Assembly (NCBI RefSeq): GCF_018374135.1
Contig: NZ_JAHAFS010000014.1
Coordinates: 3,394-67,393 of the forward strand
Length of the DNA: 64,000 nt
From: Campylobacter gracilis
GTDB lineage: Bacteria > Campylobacterota > Campylobacteria > Campylobacterales > Campylobacteraceae
Reading direction: 5' to 3'
Position 1 is the first letter of the stretch. Every line of letters starts with the position of its first letter. Both the position numbers and the translations under genes were made by a program. This document shows positions 1 to 6,930 of this stretch, one piece after another. The notes beneath the pieces are model-generated. The model was not told the DNA's origin. It ran no database searches and was given only the letters and a program-made list of their open reading frames with translations.

Positions 1-184
1 TTTTATCGATTTTGCCTGAGCTTAGCGCGTCTTTTACGATCTGCCATGCGATGCGATCCTTGACCGAGTGGCTTGGGTTTAAAAATTCCGCCTTGGCTAG
101 AATGAGGGCATTTTTGCCAAACGTATTGATTCTGACTAACGGAGTATTGCCGATGAGCTCCGTAACATCGTTTGCTATTTTCAT
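1..184 (-). CDS. cysK: Cysteine synthase (O-acetylserine sulfhydrylase), N-terminal part, cut by window edge
   Basis: Reading leftward from the ATG at 184, 61 codons stay open to the window edge. The protein starts with MKIANDVTELIGNTPLVRI, the classic start of PLP fold type II cysteine synthases, and contains NPSHSVKDR, whose lysine (K42) is the Schiff-base residue. The family makes cysteine from O-acetylserine and sulfide in the cytoplasm. It lies about 10 bp downstream of the Rrf2 regulator gene and is almost certainly the third gene of the metY-rrf2-cysK operon. Whether it is CysK or CysM cannot be decided from this fragment. A plus-strand ORF at 12-197 is only its shadow. Confidence 0.9.
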   Translation of the reverse strand, partial: MKIANDVTELIGNTPLVRINTFGKNALILAKAEFLNPSHSVKDRIAWQIVKDALSSGKIDK

Positions 185-193
185 GTTTTTCCT

Positions 194-607
194 TTAAATG
201 CTGAAATTTAAATACTGGACGCTTCGCGCCATCATCTCCTCGTAGCTGCTTAGAGGCTCGTTAAATATCTCTGCCAGCTTGACGTCAAATTTTTCAAAAA
301 ACGCCCGCAGTCCAGGATCACTCATCTGAATGCTAGTCATCCGCAGATCCTTTTCAAGCGCGGTAAAAATTTCACCGAAAGAAATCTCGCTAGCATCTCT
401 GGCTAGGTGATAACCGCCGTTTTTACCTTTGATGCTACACACTAGCTTTTCGTTTCTAAGGGTATTTAGAATTTGCTCCAAATAATTCTTAGAAACTCCC
501 GTACGCTCGGCGATCTCTTTTATACTTATTGGCGCTACTTCGCTAGCTTTGGCGATCTGCAAAATCGCAGCCAGCCCATAAACGCCCTTTGTGCTTAAAA
601 GTGCCAT
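194..607 (-). CDS. Rrf2-family transcriptional regulator, probably of sulfur metabolism
   Basis: A 137-aa protein with the N-terminal winged helix of Rrf2 regulators: residues 1-60 include ISIKEIAERTGVSKNYLEQI (recognition helix) and the wing KGKNGGYHLAR. The three-cysteine Fe-S cluster of IscR is absent; only one Cys (about position 57) is present, so an IscR-type cluster sensor is unlikely. CymR, a cysteine-metabolism repressor that works with cysteine synthase in Firmicutes, belongs to this family. The gene sits between metY and cysK, with its ATG overlapping the metY stop by one base (TAATG), so a CymR-like role in sulfur supply is a reasonable inference. It has not been shown in this lineage. 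Confidence 0.85.
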   Translation of the reverse strand: MALLSTKGVYGLAAILQIAKASEVAPISIKEIAERTGVSKNYLEQILNTLRNEKLVCSIKGKNGGYHLARDASEISFGEIFTALEKDLRMTSIQMSDPGLRAFFEKFDVKLAEIFNEPLSSYEEMMARSVQYLNFSI

Positions 608-1878
608 TATTTCAGTGCCTCACTAAGATCGGAAATCAAATCATTCGCGTCCTCTATACCCACGCTTAGGCGAATTAAGCTCGCAGGCACGCCAGCGCGG
701 TTTAGCTGCTCCTCATTTAGCTGCGAATGCGTCGTGCTCGCAGGATGAGTGATGATCGACTTCGTATCGCCGATATTTGCTACGACGGAGAAAATTTTAA
801 CCTTACTAACCGCCTTTAGCGCTGTTTCTTCGCTATCTACGATGAAACTCATCAAACTGCTTGCATAGCCGTTTTTAAATTTCGCTTTGATCGCGGCATT
901 AAACGGCGAGCTTGCAAGCCCCGGATAATTGACCTGCTTTACCTTCGGATGATTTTGTAAAAATTCTGCTATCTTTAGCGCGTTTTGCGAGTGTTTTTGC
1001 ATACGAAGCGGCAGTGTTTCAAGCCCCTGAATGAGCTGAAACGCGTTAAACGGCGATAGCGTCGCGCCGATGTCGCGAAGCAGGGACAAACGAATCCTAA
1101 GCGTGTAAATGTCGAAATTATCTACTAAATCTGCATAAACTAAGCCGTGATAGCTCTCATCAGGCTCGTTGAAATGTGCGTAACGCGGATTGCCTTTGAG
1201 CTTGGAATTTAATCCCTTGCCCGAAACGATCGCGCCTGCGATGCTAAGCCCCTGCCCGCTTATATATTTGCTAGCGCTGTGGATTACGACATCGGCGCCG
1301 TCATCAAGCGGATTGTAAAGCGCAGGGCTTGGGATCGTGTTATCCGCAATCGTTACTACGCCGTGCTTATTTGCGATTGTAGCGATTTTAGCGGTATTTG
1401 CAACCGAAATTTGAGGATTTGAAAGCGTCTCAAAAAAGATCGCTCTAGTCTTATCGTCGATTAAACCATCCAAATTATCCGCAGTTTCGGAATCAAAAAC
1501 CCTAGCCTCGATGCCGAAACGCTTGATCGTGTGCGCCAAAAGCGTAGTTGCTCCGCCATAAATTTTCTCGGCGATGATAATATTTTCGCCCGCTGCGGCT
1601 AAATTTGCTACCGCAAAAAATATTGCTGCCTGCCCGCTAGAGACCGCGATGGCGGCTTTGCCGTTTTCCAGCGCCGCAAGTCGCGCCTCAAAAACATCAG
1701 TAGTAGGATTTGTCAAACGCCCATAAATCGGCCCTAAATCACGCAGCGCGAAGCGATCGGCGGCCTTTTTGCTAGAACCGAAGTTAAACGCGGTGCTTTG
1801 ATAAATGGGAACTGCCATCGTGCCGTAGCCGGCGACGGAGTCGTAACCAAAATGAGTTGCAAGGGTTTCTTTTTGCAT
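607..1878 (-). CDS. metY: O-acetylhomoserine sulfhydrylase (Cys/Met PLP enzyme)
   Basis: A 423-aa member of the Cys/Met metabolism PLP family (fold type I). Recognisable parts are the N-terminal YGRLTNPTTDVFE segment (52-64), the cofactor aspartate in IADNT (D179) and the PLP lysine in SASKYISGQG (K204). The C-terminal stretch around residues 375-385 reads GDTKSIITHPAST, typical of O-acetylhomoserine sulfhydrylases. It makes homocysteine directly from O-acetylhomoserine and sulfide. Length is normal and no insert is present. It is the first gene of the minus-strand operon metY-rrf2-cysK. A good sigma70-type promoter and an AAGGACA ribosome site precede the ATG at 1878. Confidence 0.93.
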   Translation of the reverse strand: MQKETLATHFGYDSVAGYGTMAVPIYQSTAFNFGSSKKAADRFALRDLGPIYGRLTNPTTDVFEARLAALENGKAAIAVSSGQAAIFFAVANLAAAGENIIIAEKIYGGATTLLAHTIKRFGIEARVFDSETADNLDGLIDDKTRAIFFETLSNPQISVANTAKIATIANKHGVVTIADNTIPSPALYNPLDDGADVVIHSASKYISGQGLSIAGAIVSGKGLNSKLKGNPRYAHFNEPDESYHGLVYADLVDNFDIYTLRIRLSLLRDIGATLSPFNAFQLIQGLETLPLRMQKHSQNALKIAEFLQNHPKVKQVNYPGLASSPFNAAIKAKFKNGYASSLMSFIVDSEETALKAVSKVKIFSVVANIGDTKSIITHPASTTHSQLNEEQLNRAGVPASLIRLSVGIEDANDLISDLSEALK

Positions 1879-1905
1879 TTTTGTCCTTTGTAAAAAATTT
1901 GACGA

Positions 1906-1934
1906 ATAATAGCTAAATTTTAAAATAAAGTCAA
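1906..1934 (-). promoter_or_regulatory. Sigma70-type promoter of the metY-rrf2-cysK operon
   Basis: On the minus strand, TTGACT (1934-1929) and TATTAT (1911-1906) are separated by exactly 17 bases, and the -10 box ends 28 bases before the metY ATG. Further upstream, at 1960-1965 and 1975-1980, lies a six-base inverted repeat CTATAA-N9-TTATAG. It could be part of an Rrf2 operator, but that is a guess. Confidence 0.6.
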
Positions 1935-2043
1935 GTATTTTTATATGGTTTTAAAATGCCTATAATAACGGGATTTATAGAAAAAATATTATTAAAATAT
2001 AGTTTTACAATATGCGTAATTTTGCCAAAATTTCGAATTTTGC

Positions 2044-2049
2044 TATAAT
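2044..2049 (+). promoter_or_regulatory. -10 box for the 2074/2431 gene pair
   Basis: TATAAT preceded by TGC and a T-rich stretch (GAATTTTGCTATAATG), 24 bases before the ATG at 2074. Campylobacter sigma70 promoters usually lack a clear -35 box, and none is seen here. Confidence 0.6.
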
Positions 2050-2073
2050 GCGCGCTTTAATTAAGGAAAGATC

Positions 2074-2430
2074 ATGCAAATCAAAGAAAAAGATGAGCGC
2101 GTTAAATATATCCGCGCATTAGAACGCTTCGTAAAATCCGCCGTAGCACTGCTAAAGCGCGAGGATTTCGACGCAGAGCTTTTTGCGAAGCGAATAGCTA
2201 AAAACTACGAAATTTTATCTAAAGCGGCCGCTGTAAATCTCGATAGCCCATACACCAAGGCGCTTGAGAGCTTTGCTAAAAACGTCCTTGATGCTAGCGA
2301 GGCAGGACAGACCAGCCATGCCGCGTTTAGATCGGCGCTACAGCATGAAGCAAACGCCTTGCAAAAGCTCAAAAACAATAAAAGTTACAAAAAAGACAAG
2401 CACAAAATCGATTTTTTAAAGGATTATTAG
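2074..2430 (+). CDS. Conserved-looking small helical protein of unknown function
   Basis: A 118-aa, charged, mostly helical protein rich in Lys, Ala and Glu, with no signal peptide or membrane segment. I do not recognise the family. It has a good start (GGAAAG ribosome site 7 bases before the ATG) and its own TATAAT box. Its TAG stop directly abuts the ATG of the HAD phosphatase gene at 2431, so the two are translated from one message. The C-terminus (residues 98-118) is strongly basic, so nucleic-acid binding is possible but unsupported. Confidence 0.7.
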   Translation: MQIKEKDERVKYIRALERFVKSAVALLKREDFDAELFAKRIAKNYEILSKAAAVNLDSPYTKALESFAKNVLDASEAGQTSHAAFRSALQHEANALQKLKNNKSYKKDKHKIDFLKDY

Positions 2431-3345
2431 ATGAAAACCGTGATTTTTGATATGGATGGCACGCTGCTTGACTCCTCGCGCGCGATCGAAATCAGCGTCA
2501 ATAACACTCGCCGCGAGCTCTACGGCCTAGCGCCACTGCAAAAGAATTTCATCGTTCACACCATCAACGATCCTAGCAAAAACGCATTTTTGGAATTTTA
2601 CGGCAAAACCGAAGCGAGCGCCGAAGAGCTTGTTTTTTTCGAGAAAGAATTCGTAAGCAATTACCGCGATTTTGCCGTGCTTTACGAGGGTATCGAAGAT
2701 CTTTTGCACTCGTGCAAAAAAGCAGGATTTTTCCTCGCAGTCGCCTCCAATGCGCCTTCCTATACCATAAGCGCGATCTTAGAAAAAACGGGCGTACGCA
2801 GGCTATTTGATCTGGTCGTAGGCGCGGACGAGCAGATGCCATCAAAGCCCAATCCTGCGATGCTGCTACACGTAATCTCGCGCTCACCGCACAAAAACGC
2901 GATTTTTTTGGGTGATAGCAAAAAAGATGAGCTAGCCGCGATCCGTGGCGCGGATTTTTTACAAAATTTAAAATTTCAAGGCGGCAATGACGATGAGAGC
3001 TTAAATGCCAGCCGTGACACTAGTAAAAAGAATTTCAGCGCTAGCAGTGGAAGCTTAAGCTCTTGCGGCAAAAATCTTAACGCGGATGAAAAATTCCGCT
3101 CTAACGACTCGAACGCTGGCGAGGCGGCAACGCTAAGCTTTAAAGGCGCCAGAATTTCCGCAAAAGCAGAAGCGACGGAAAGCGCACAAACTGCGGCAGC
3201 GCGACATTTTCAGGCAAACTTGGCAGATCTAAGAGGCGCAAAACTTGAGTATTTGCAGGTATGCTGGGGGTTTGGCGAGCCTAGCGAACTAAGTCGCAAT
3301 GCCCTAAGCATCGCGCAAGCGCGCGAAATCATCGGCGGAATTTAA
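2431..3345 (+). CDS. HAD-superfamily hydrolase (phosphoglycolate phosphatase-like) with a ~94-residue internal insert
   Basis: A 304-aa HAD phosphatase. Motif I is DMDGT (nucleophile D7, acid/base D9), motif II is around S106 in VASNAP, motif III is K139 in PSKPNP, and motif IV is GDSKKD at 161-166. This is the arrangement of Gph-like cytosolic phosphatases acting on small phosphorylated metabolites. Residues 175-268 are a low-complexity Ser/Asn/Ala/Lys-rich stretch with no HAD counterpart. It sits between the post-motif-IV helix and the C-terminal KLEYLQVCWGFGEP segment. Without it the protein would be about 210 aa, the family norm. All catalytic motifs are intact, so the enzyme is probably active with a disordered loop. 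Confidence 0.85.
   Translation: MKTVIFDMDGTLLDSSRAIEISVNNTRRELYGLAPLQKNFIVHTINDPSKNAFLEFYGKTEASAEELVFFEKEFVSNYRDFAVLYEGIEDLLHSCKKAGFFLAVASNAPSYTISAILEKTGVRRLFDLVVGADEQMPSKPNPAMLLHVISRSPHKNAIFLGDSKKDELAAIRGADFLQNLKFQGGNDDESLNASRDTSKKNFSASSGSLSSCGKNLNADEKFRSNDSNAGEAATLSFKGARISAKAEATESAQTAAARHFQANLADLRGAKLEYLQVCWGFGEPSELSRNALSIAQAREIIGGI
2953..3234 (+). repeat. In-frame low-complexity insert in the HAD phosphatase, RAATTY-rich
   Basis: This stretch codes for residues 175-268 of the HAD protein and interrupts the conserved C-terminal region. It holds five RAATTY hexamers in 282 bases. By hand count the unbroken proS gene has about ten in 1731 bases. The composition resembles the neighbouring intergenic DNA more than the flanking coding sequence. 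Confidence 0.6.
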
Positions 3346-4111
3346 AACAGCCTGGCTTTTTAGGCATAGCTAATTAAAAGCAGTATTGCAGCATGGCAAA
3401 ATCACGCTTAACTCTTAAAACGGAGCAAATTCCATCCTTGCGCGCAACGCGAGCGAAATTAAAATTTAAAAATAATCCTTGCGCAGAAAATTCCGCCAGC
3501 ACAAAAACCGGGATTTCATCTGCGCGAGTGAAATTTAAAATTTTAAAAGTAGCTCTTGTGGTGCGCGATTTCAACTGCGTGAAAAATGAAAATCCTATTT
3601 GTAAAAGGTGGCGGAATTTTAAAATTTAAAGACGCCCTCTTGCGGGTTAATTAAAATTTACCTCAAAAATCAGGCTTAAAATTTAATGCCAAACGCGATT
3701 TTGGAATTTTACTGCGTCCATGAAATTTCAAATCCTGCGCGAAATCCAAGAATTTTAGCGCTCAAACAAAGCGGAATTCTATCCACTCAAGCGAAATCTA
3801 AAATTTCACTCGTGCCACGGAATTTTAAAATTTCCGCAAAAATCAAGCCGCTTATCTGTAAATTTAAAATTCCGCCTATCTACAAAGCTTCGCGTTTAAT
3901 CCGCCACGCGACCAAGATTAAATTTTTAAATTTCGCTCGCTCTACTTATCTCGCAAAAAAGTAAAATTTTAAAATTGCGAAATCTAAAGCCCAAAATCCC
4001 GCGCTTAAGCTTAAAATTTACCACACGCAAGTGCAAAATCTGCGTAATCGCTCCTGTTTAAAAGCACCGATAGTTTGCCGCGCCCTAACCTAAATTAAAT
4101 TTTACATTTGC
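3346..4111. repeat. Intergenic tract saturated with RAATTY hexamers
   Basis: About 790 bases without a credible gene. Two ORFs of 78 and 92 codons (3393-3629 and 3686-3964) consist of Lys/Phe/Ile/Asn codons produced by repeated AAATTT words, and neither has a ribosome site. Within 3601-3960 I count fifteen AAATTT, AAATTC, GAATTT or GAATTC words, several as close pairs such as GGAATTTTAAAATTTCC. Read as a degenerate short-repeat array rather than coding DNA. Confidence 0.7.
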
Positions 4112-4117
4112 TATAAT
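4112..4117 (+). promoter_or_regulatory. -10 box for the DUF2018-ispB-hemA-proS operon
   Basis: TATAAT in the context ACATTTGCTATAATCGCG, 22 bases before the ATG at 4140. A strong ribosome site AAGGAAGG follows at 4129-4136. Confidence 0.65.
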
Positions 4118-4139
4118 CGCGAAATTTTAAGGAAGGTAA

Positions 4140-4385
4140 ATGGATATTTTTGAAGGCAGCCCAAGAGAGAAATTTTTTGAAATTTTATCCGCTGCAAGCC
4201 CTACTTTAGTGCAAAACGAAATCGAAGAAGCTCTAATCCGCCTAATCGCCTGTGAGCGGCTCTGCCAAACGCGCGGCATTAGCGAGCGCGAGATCAAAAG
4301 CTTCATCGCACAGCAAGATCTACAAGACGAGCTAAACGACAAATTTTTGCAAATGAGCGGAAATATCCTAAGCAACAACGAATAA
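4140..4385 (+). CDS. DUF2018 family protein (HP0242-like)
   Basis: An 81-aa acidic helical protein starting MDIFEGSPREKFFEIL. The start, size and position immediately upstream of a polyprenyl synthase, hemA and proS match the DUF2018 family typified by H. pylori HP0242, which is known for a knotted dimeric fold. No enzymatic function is known to me. Its stop overlaps the next start by one base (TAATG at 4383-4387), so it is translationally coupled to the polyprenyl synthase. Confidence 0.8.
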   Translation: MDIFEGSPREKFFEILSAASPTLVQNEIEEALIRLIACERLCQTRGISEREIKSFIAQQDLQDELNDKFLQMSGNILSNNE

Positions 4386-5377
4386 TGCTAGATCAAATCG
4401 ATTTAATTATGAAAAACTTCATCGCAGACTGCGGCTACGAGCCCGCTAACGAGATGTTTGATAGGCTAAGCCCCGGCAAAAAACTGCGCTCCAAGCTACT
4501 GCTAAACATCGCGCAAAAAGATGAAAAATCGCTGCATCTGTGCGCGATCATCGAGCTCATTCAAGCTGCGAGCCTGCTGCACGACGACGTCATCGACGAA
4601 AGCTCGGTGCGCCGCGGCAAACCTTCGATCAACGCCACTTACGGCTCCAAAAACGCCGTGATGCTGGGCGACATACTCTATTCCAAGGCATACTTTGAGC
4701 TTTCTAAATTTGAAAGCCGCATCGCCGCCGCGCTTTCGGGCGCCGTCACGAAGCTGGCCGTGGGCGAGCTGATGGACGTAAGCTTAAGCGACGATTTCAA
4801 CGACGATGCGAGCAAATATCTGCAAATGATCTATCTAAAAACCTCCGCCTTGATCGAAGAGGTCGCGCGCTGCGGGGCATTTTTAAAATTCGGCGACGCA
4901 GAAAATCACGGCGAAATTTCAGATATGAGCTGCGCAAAAAACAAGATCGAAATTCCAAGCGCCGCGAAAGATCATAATGAAATTTCAAGCGCGAGCGCAA
5001 AATTCGGCGAATACGGCAAAAATTTAGGGCTTGCCTTTCAGATCATCGACGACATCTTAGACGTCACGCAAAGCTCCGCAACGCTAGGCAAGCCGAGCCT
5101 GAGCGATTTTGCGGAGGGCAAAACCACCCTGCCCTACATCTATTTATACGAAAATTTAGATGATGCGCAGCGGCAAAAGCTAAAATCGTTTTTTAAAAAG
5201 CAGCTTTGCCAGAGCGAAATTTCATGGATCAAGACAAAGCTTAGCGAGCACGGCATCATCGAGCGCTGTATAAACGAAGCTCGCGCCTACGGGCAAAAGG
5301 CGCTTGAAGCCGTGGCGGAATTTAAAAACGACAAGCTGGAGCAAATCGTGCGAGATATGATAGATAGGGAGTTTTGA
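4385..5377 (+). CDS. ispB: Polyprenyl (octaprenyl-type) diphosphate synthase with a ~36-residue insert
   Basis: A 330-aa trans-prenyltransferase. The first aspartate-rich motif is DDVID (67-71) followed by RRGKPS, the GD-L motif is at 95-97, and the second aspartate-rich motif is DDILD (222-226). It condenses isopentenyl diphosphate onto an allylic diphosphate to build the quinone side chain, here probably menaquinone. Residues 171-206 are a Ser/Ala/Lys/Glu-rich stretch absent from the family. It lies just before the helix leading to the second Asp-rich motif, where only a short loop is normal. The frame is intact and active-site residues are kept. The gene is coupled to DUF2018 upstream and to hemA downstream (TGATG). 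Confidence 0.88.
   Translation: MLDQIDLIMKNFIADCGYEPANEMFDRLSPGKKLRSKLLLNIAQKDEKSLHLCAIIELIQAASLLHDDVIDESSVRRGKPSINATYGSKNAVMLGDILYSKAYFELSKFESRIAAALSGAVTKLAVGELMDVSLSDDFNDDASKYLQMIYLKTSALIEEVARCGAFLKFGDAENHGEISDMSCAKNKIEIPSAAKDHNEISSASAKFGEYGKNLGLAFQIIDDILDVTQSSATLGKPSLSDFAEGKTTLPYIYLYENLDDAQRQKLKSFFKKQLCQSEISWIKTKLSEHGIIERCINEARAYGQKALEAVAEFKNDKLEQIVRDMIDREF
4895..5002 (+). repeat. In-frame low-complexity insert in the polyprenyl synthase, RAATTY-rich
   Basis: It codes for residues 171-206 and carries four RAATTY words (one at its right border) in 108 bases, the highest density of any insert here. Two near-copies of GAAATTTCA and one GAAATTCCAAGC give an internally repetitive look. Confidence 0.6.
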
Positions 5378-6930
5378 TGGCGTATATGAGCGTGAGCTTC
5401 ACCCACAAAAACACGGACATCACGGTGCGCGAGAAACTTTCGTTTTCAAACGATGTGCGCAAGAAAGAAATTTTGCGCCTTTTAGCTTCAAACTCCGCGA
5501 TAGAGGAGTGCTTGGTACTAAGCACCTGCAACCGCGTAGAAATTTTTACCGTCGTAAGCGACTTTGATGAAGCGCAAAAGTTCGTGCTTTTGGCACTTTC
5601 GCGCATTAGCGGCGTGAGCTACGACGAGCTAGCCGAGCGTGCCGATATTTACGAGGATTACGGCGCGATACACCATCTTTTCGCCGTCGCAGCCTCTCTT
5701 GACAGCCTCGTAGTGGGCGAAACGCAGATCGTAGGCCAGCTCAAAGACGCCTATAAATTCGCGATGCAAAACGCTCGCGCCGGCGCGCAGATCGCAAGAG
5801 CGATAGATGAAGCGCTAAAGTGCGCGGCGCGCATTCGCAACCAAACCGAAATTTCAAAAAATCCAATCTCGGTCTCAAGCGTCGCCGTGGCGATGGCAAA
5901 GGGCAGACTGGGCTCCTTGCAAGGCACGGACGCCGTGGTAGTGGGCGCGGGAGAGATGAGCGAGCTGGCGTGCAAGCACCTACTCGCAAACGGCGCGAAT
6001 ATCACGATCTTAAATCGAAATTTAGCCGGCGCGCAGAGGCTGGCGGATTCTTTGATCGGCGCGGAAGCCGGCGCAAATTCGGAAAATAGTGCAGATTTAA
6101 ATCGCGCGGATGTTAATCTAAATAACATGAGCGCGAACTGCGGCGTAAATTTGGACGGCAGCGCAGGTTTAAACTGCGCGGAAGCAGGCTCAAACGGCGA
6201 CGCAGATGGCTGCGCGGCTACGAATAAAATTTCTACGGCGAGCGACCGTGCGAGCCGCGATGATAAAGGCGGCGCAAATTTAAGCGACGGCGCAAATATC
6301 TGCGCAGCTCATATCAAGACCGACGCGTTGGATAATCTGAAAAAATATCTGAACGCAAATAGCCTATTTTTCAGCGCTACGGGCTCGCAAGAGCCGATCA
6401 TTACCGATAGCTTGCTTGAGCCCAAAAGCTTTAAGCGATATTTTTTCGATATAGCCGTGCCGCGCGACGTAGAGCTTAGCCAAAGCGAGGACGTCGAGGT
6501 TTACAGCGTCGATGATCTGGAGGAGATCGTAAAGAAAAATTTGCTGCTTCGCGAGGAGCAGGCGCAGATCGCTTACTCGATCGTGGCAAAATGCACGAAT
6601 GAATTTTTCAAATGGCTGAGGGCGGCGGCATCCACGCCGATCATCAAGGCTTTGCGCCAAAGCGCGAAACAAGTAGCCGAGCTAGAGCTAGCCAAGGCGC
6701 TTAAAAAGGGTTATCTAAAGCACAGCGATGCAGAGGAGGCGCGCAAGTTAATTCATCAGGTTTTTAAAGCATTTCTGCATGCTCCGACGGTAAATTTAAA
6801 AAACCTTGGCGAAGCGGACGATACTGACGGCACGGTAAATGCGCTGGTCGAAATTTTTGAACTGCAAGAAAACTACGAAAAATTTTTAAATCAAGAAAAC
6901 GAGAAAAAGGACAAACAAAATGAAATTTAG
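5377..6930 (+). CDS. hemA: Glutamyl-tRNA reductase with a ~85-residue insert in the NADPH domain
   Basis: A 517-aa protein, about 85-90 residues longer than typical HemA. It reduces glutamyl-tRNA(Glu) to glutamate-1-semialdehyde, the first committed step of haem synthesis. The catalytic cysteine lies in LSTCNRVEIF (C51), the signature LVVGETQIVGQLKDAY spans 111-126, the Rossmann motif GAGEMS is at 190-195, and ATGSQEPI (334-341) ends the NADPH domain. Residues 229-313 are a Gly/Asn/Ala/Asp-rich stretch between IGAE and the conserved strand before ATGS. I prefer the ATG at 5377 (AGGGAG six bases upstream, TGATG overlap with ispB) over the TTG at 5374. The 3' end overlaps proS by 11 bases. Confidence 0.92.
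   Translation: MAYMSVSFTHKNTDITVREKLSFSNDVRKKEILRLLASNSAIEECLVLSTCNRVEIFTVVSDFDEAQKFVLLALSRISGVSYDELAERADIYEDYGAIHHLFAVAASLDSLVVGETQIVGQLKDAYKFAMQNARAGAQIARAIDEALKCAARIRNQTEISKNPISVSSVAVAMAKGRLGSLQGTDAVVVGAGEMSELACKHLLANGANITILNRNLAGAQRLADSLIGAEAGANSENSADLNRADVNLNNMSANCGVNLDGSAGLNCAEAGSNGDADGCAATNKISTASDRASRDDKGGANLSDGANICAAHIKTDALDNLKKYLNANSLFFSATGSQEPIITDSLLEPKSFKRYFFDIAVPRDVELSQSEDVEVYSVDDLEEIVKKNLLLREEQAQIAYSIVAKCTNEFFKWLRAAASTPIIKALRQSAKQVAELELAKALKKGYLKHSDAEEARKLIHQVFKAFLHAPTVNLKNLGEADDTDGTVNALVEIFELQENYEKFLNQENEKKDKQNEI
6061..6315 (+). repeat. In-frame low-complexity insert in hemA, RAATTY-rich
   Basis: It codes for residues 229-313. Irregular units of the type 'small residue-Asp/Val-Leu-Asn' recur (ADLNRADVNLNN, CGVNLDGSAGLN). 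Four RAATTY words occur in 255 bases, and GGCGCAAATTTAAGCGACGG is followed directly by CGCAAATA, like a tandem unit. There is no counterpart in HemA proteins I know. Confidence 0.65.

Noticed and set aside
3393..3964. Two ORFs of 78 and 92 codons between the HAD gene and the DUF2018 gene
   Set aside because: They consist of Lys, Phe, Ile and Asn codons generated by AAATTT-type repeats, have no ribosome sites and show no domain-like pattern.
5820..6089. 89-codon frame inside hemA (plus strand, other frame)
   Set aside because: Arg/Gly-rich shadow of the conserved hemA reading frame.
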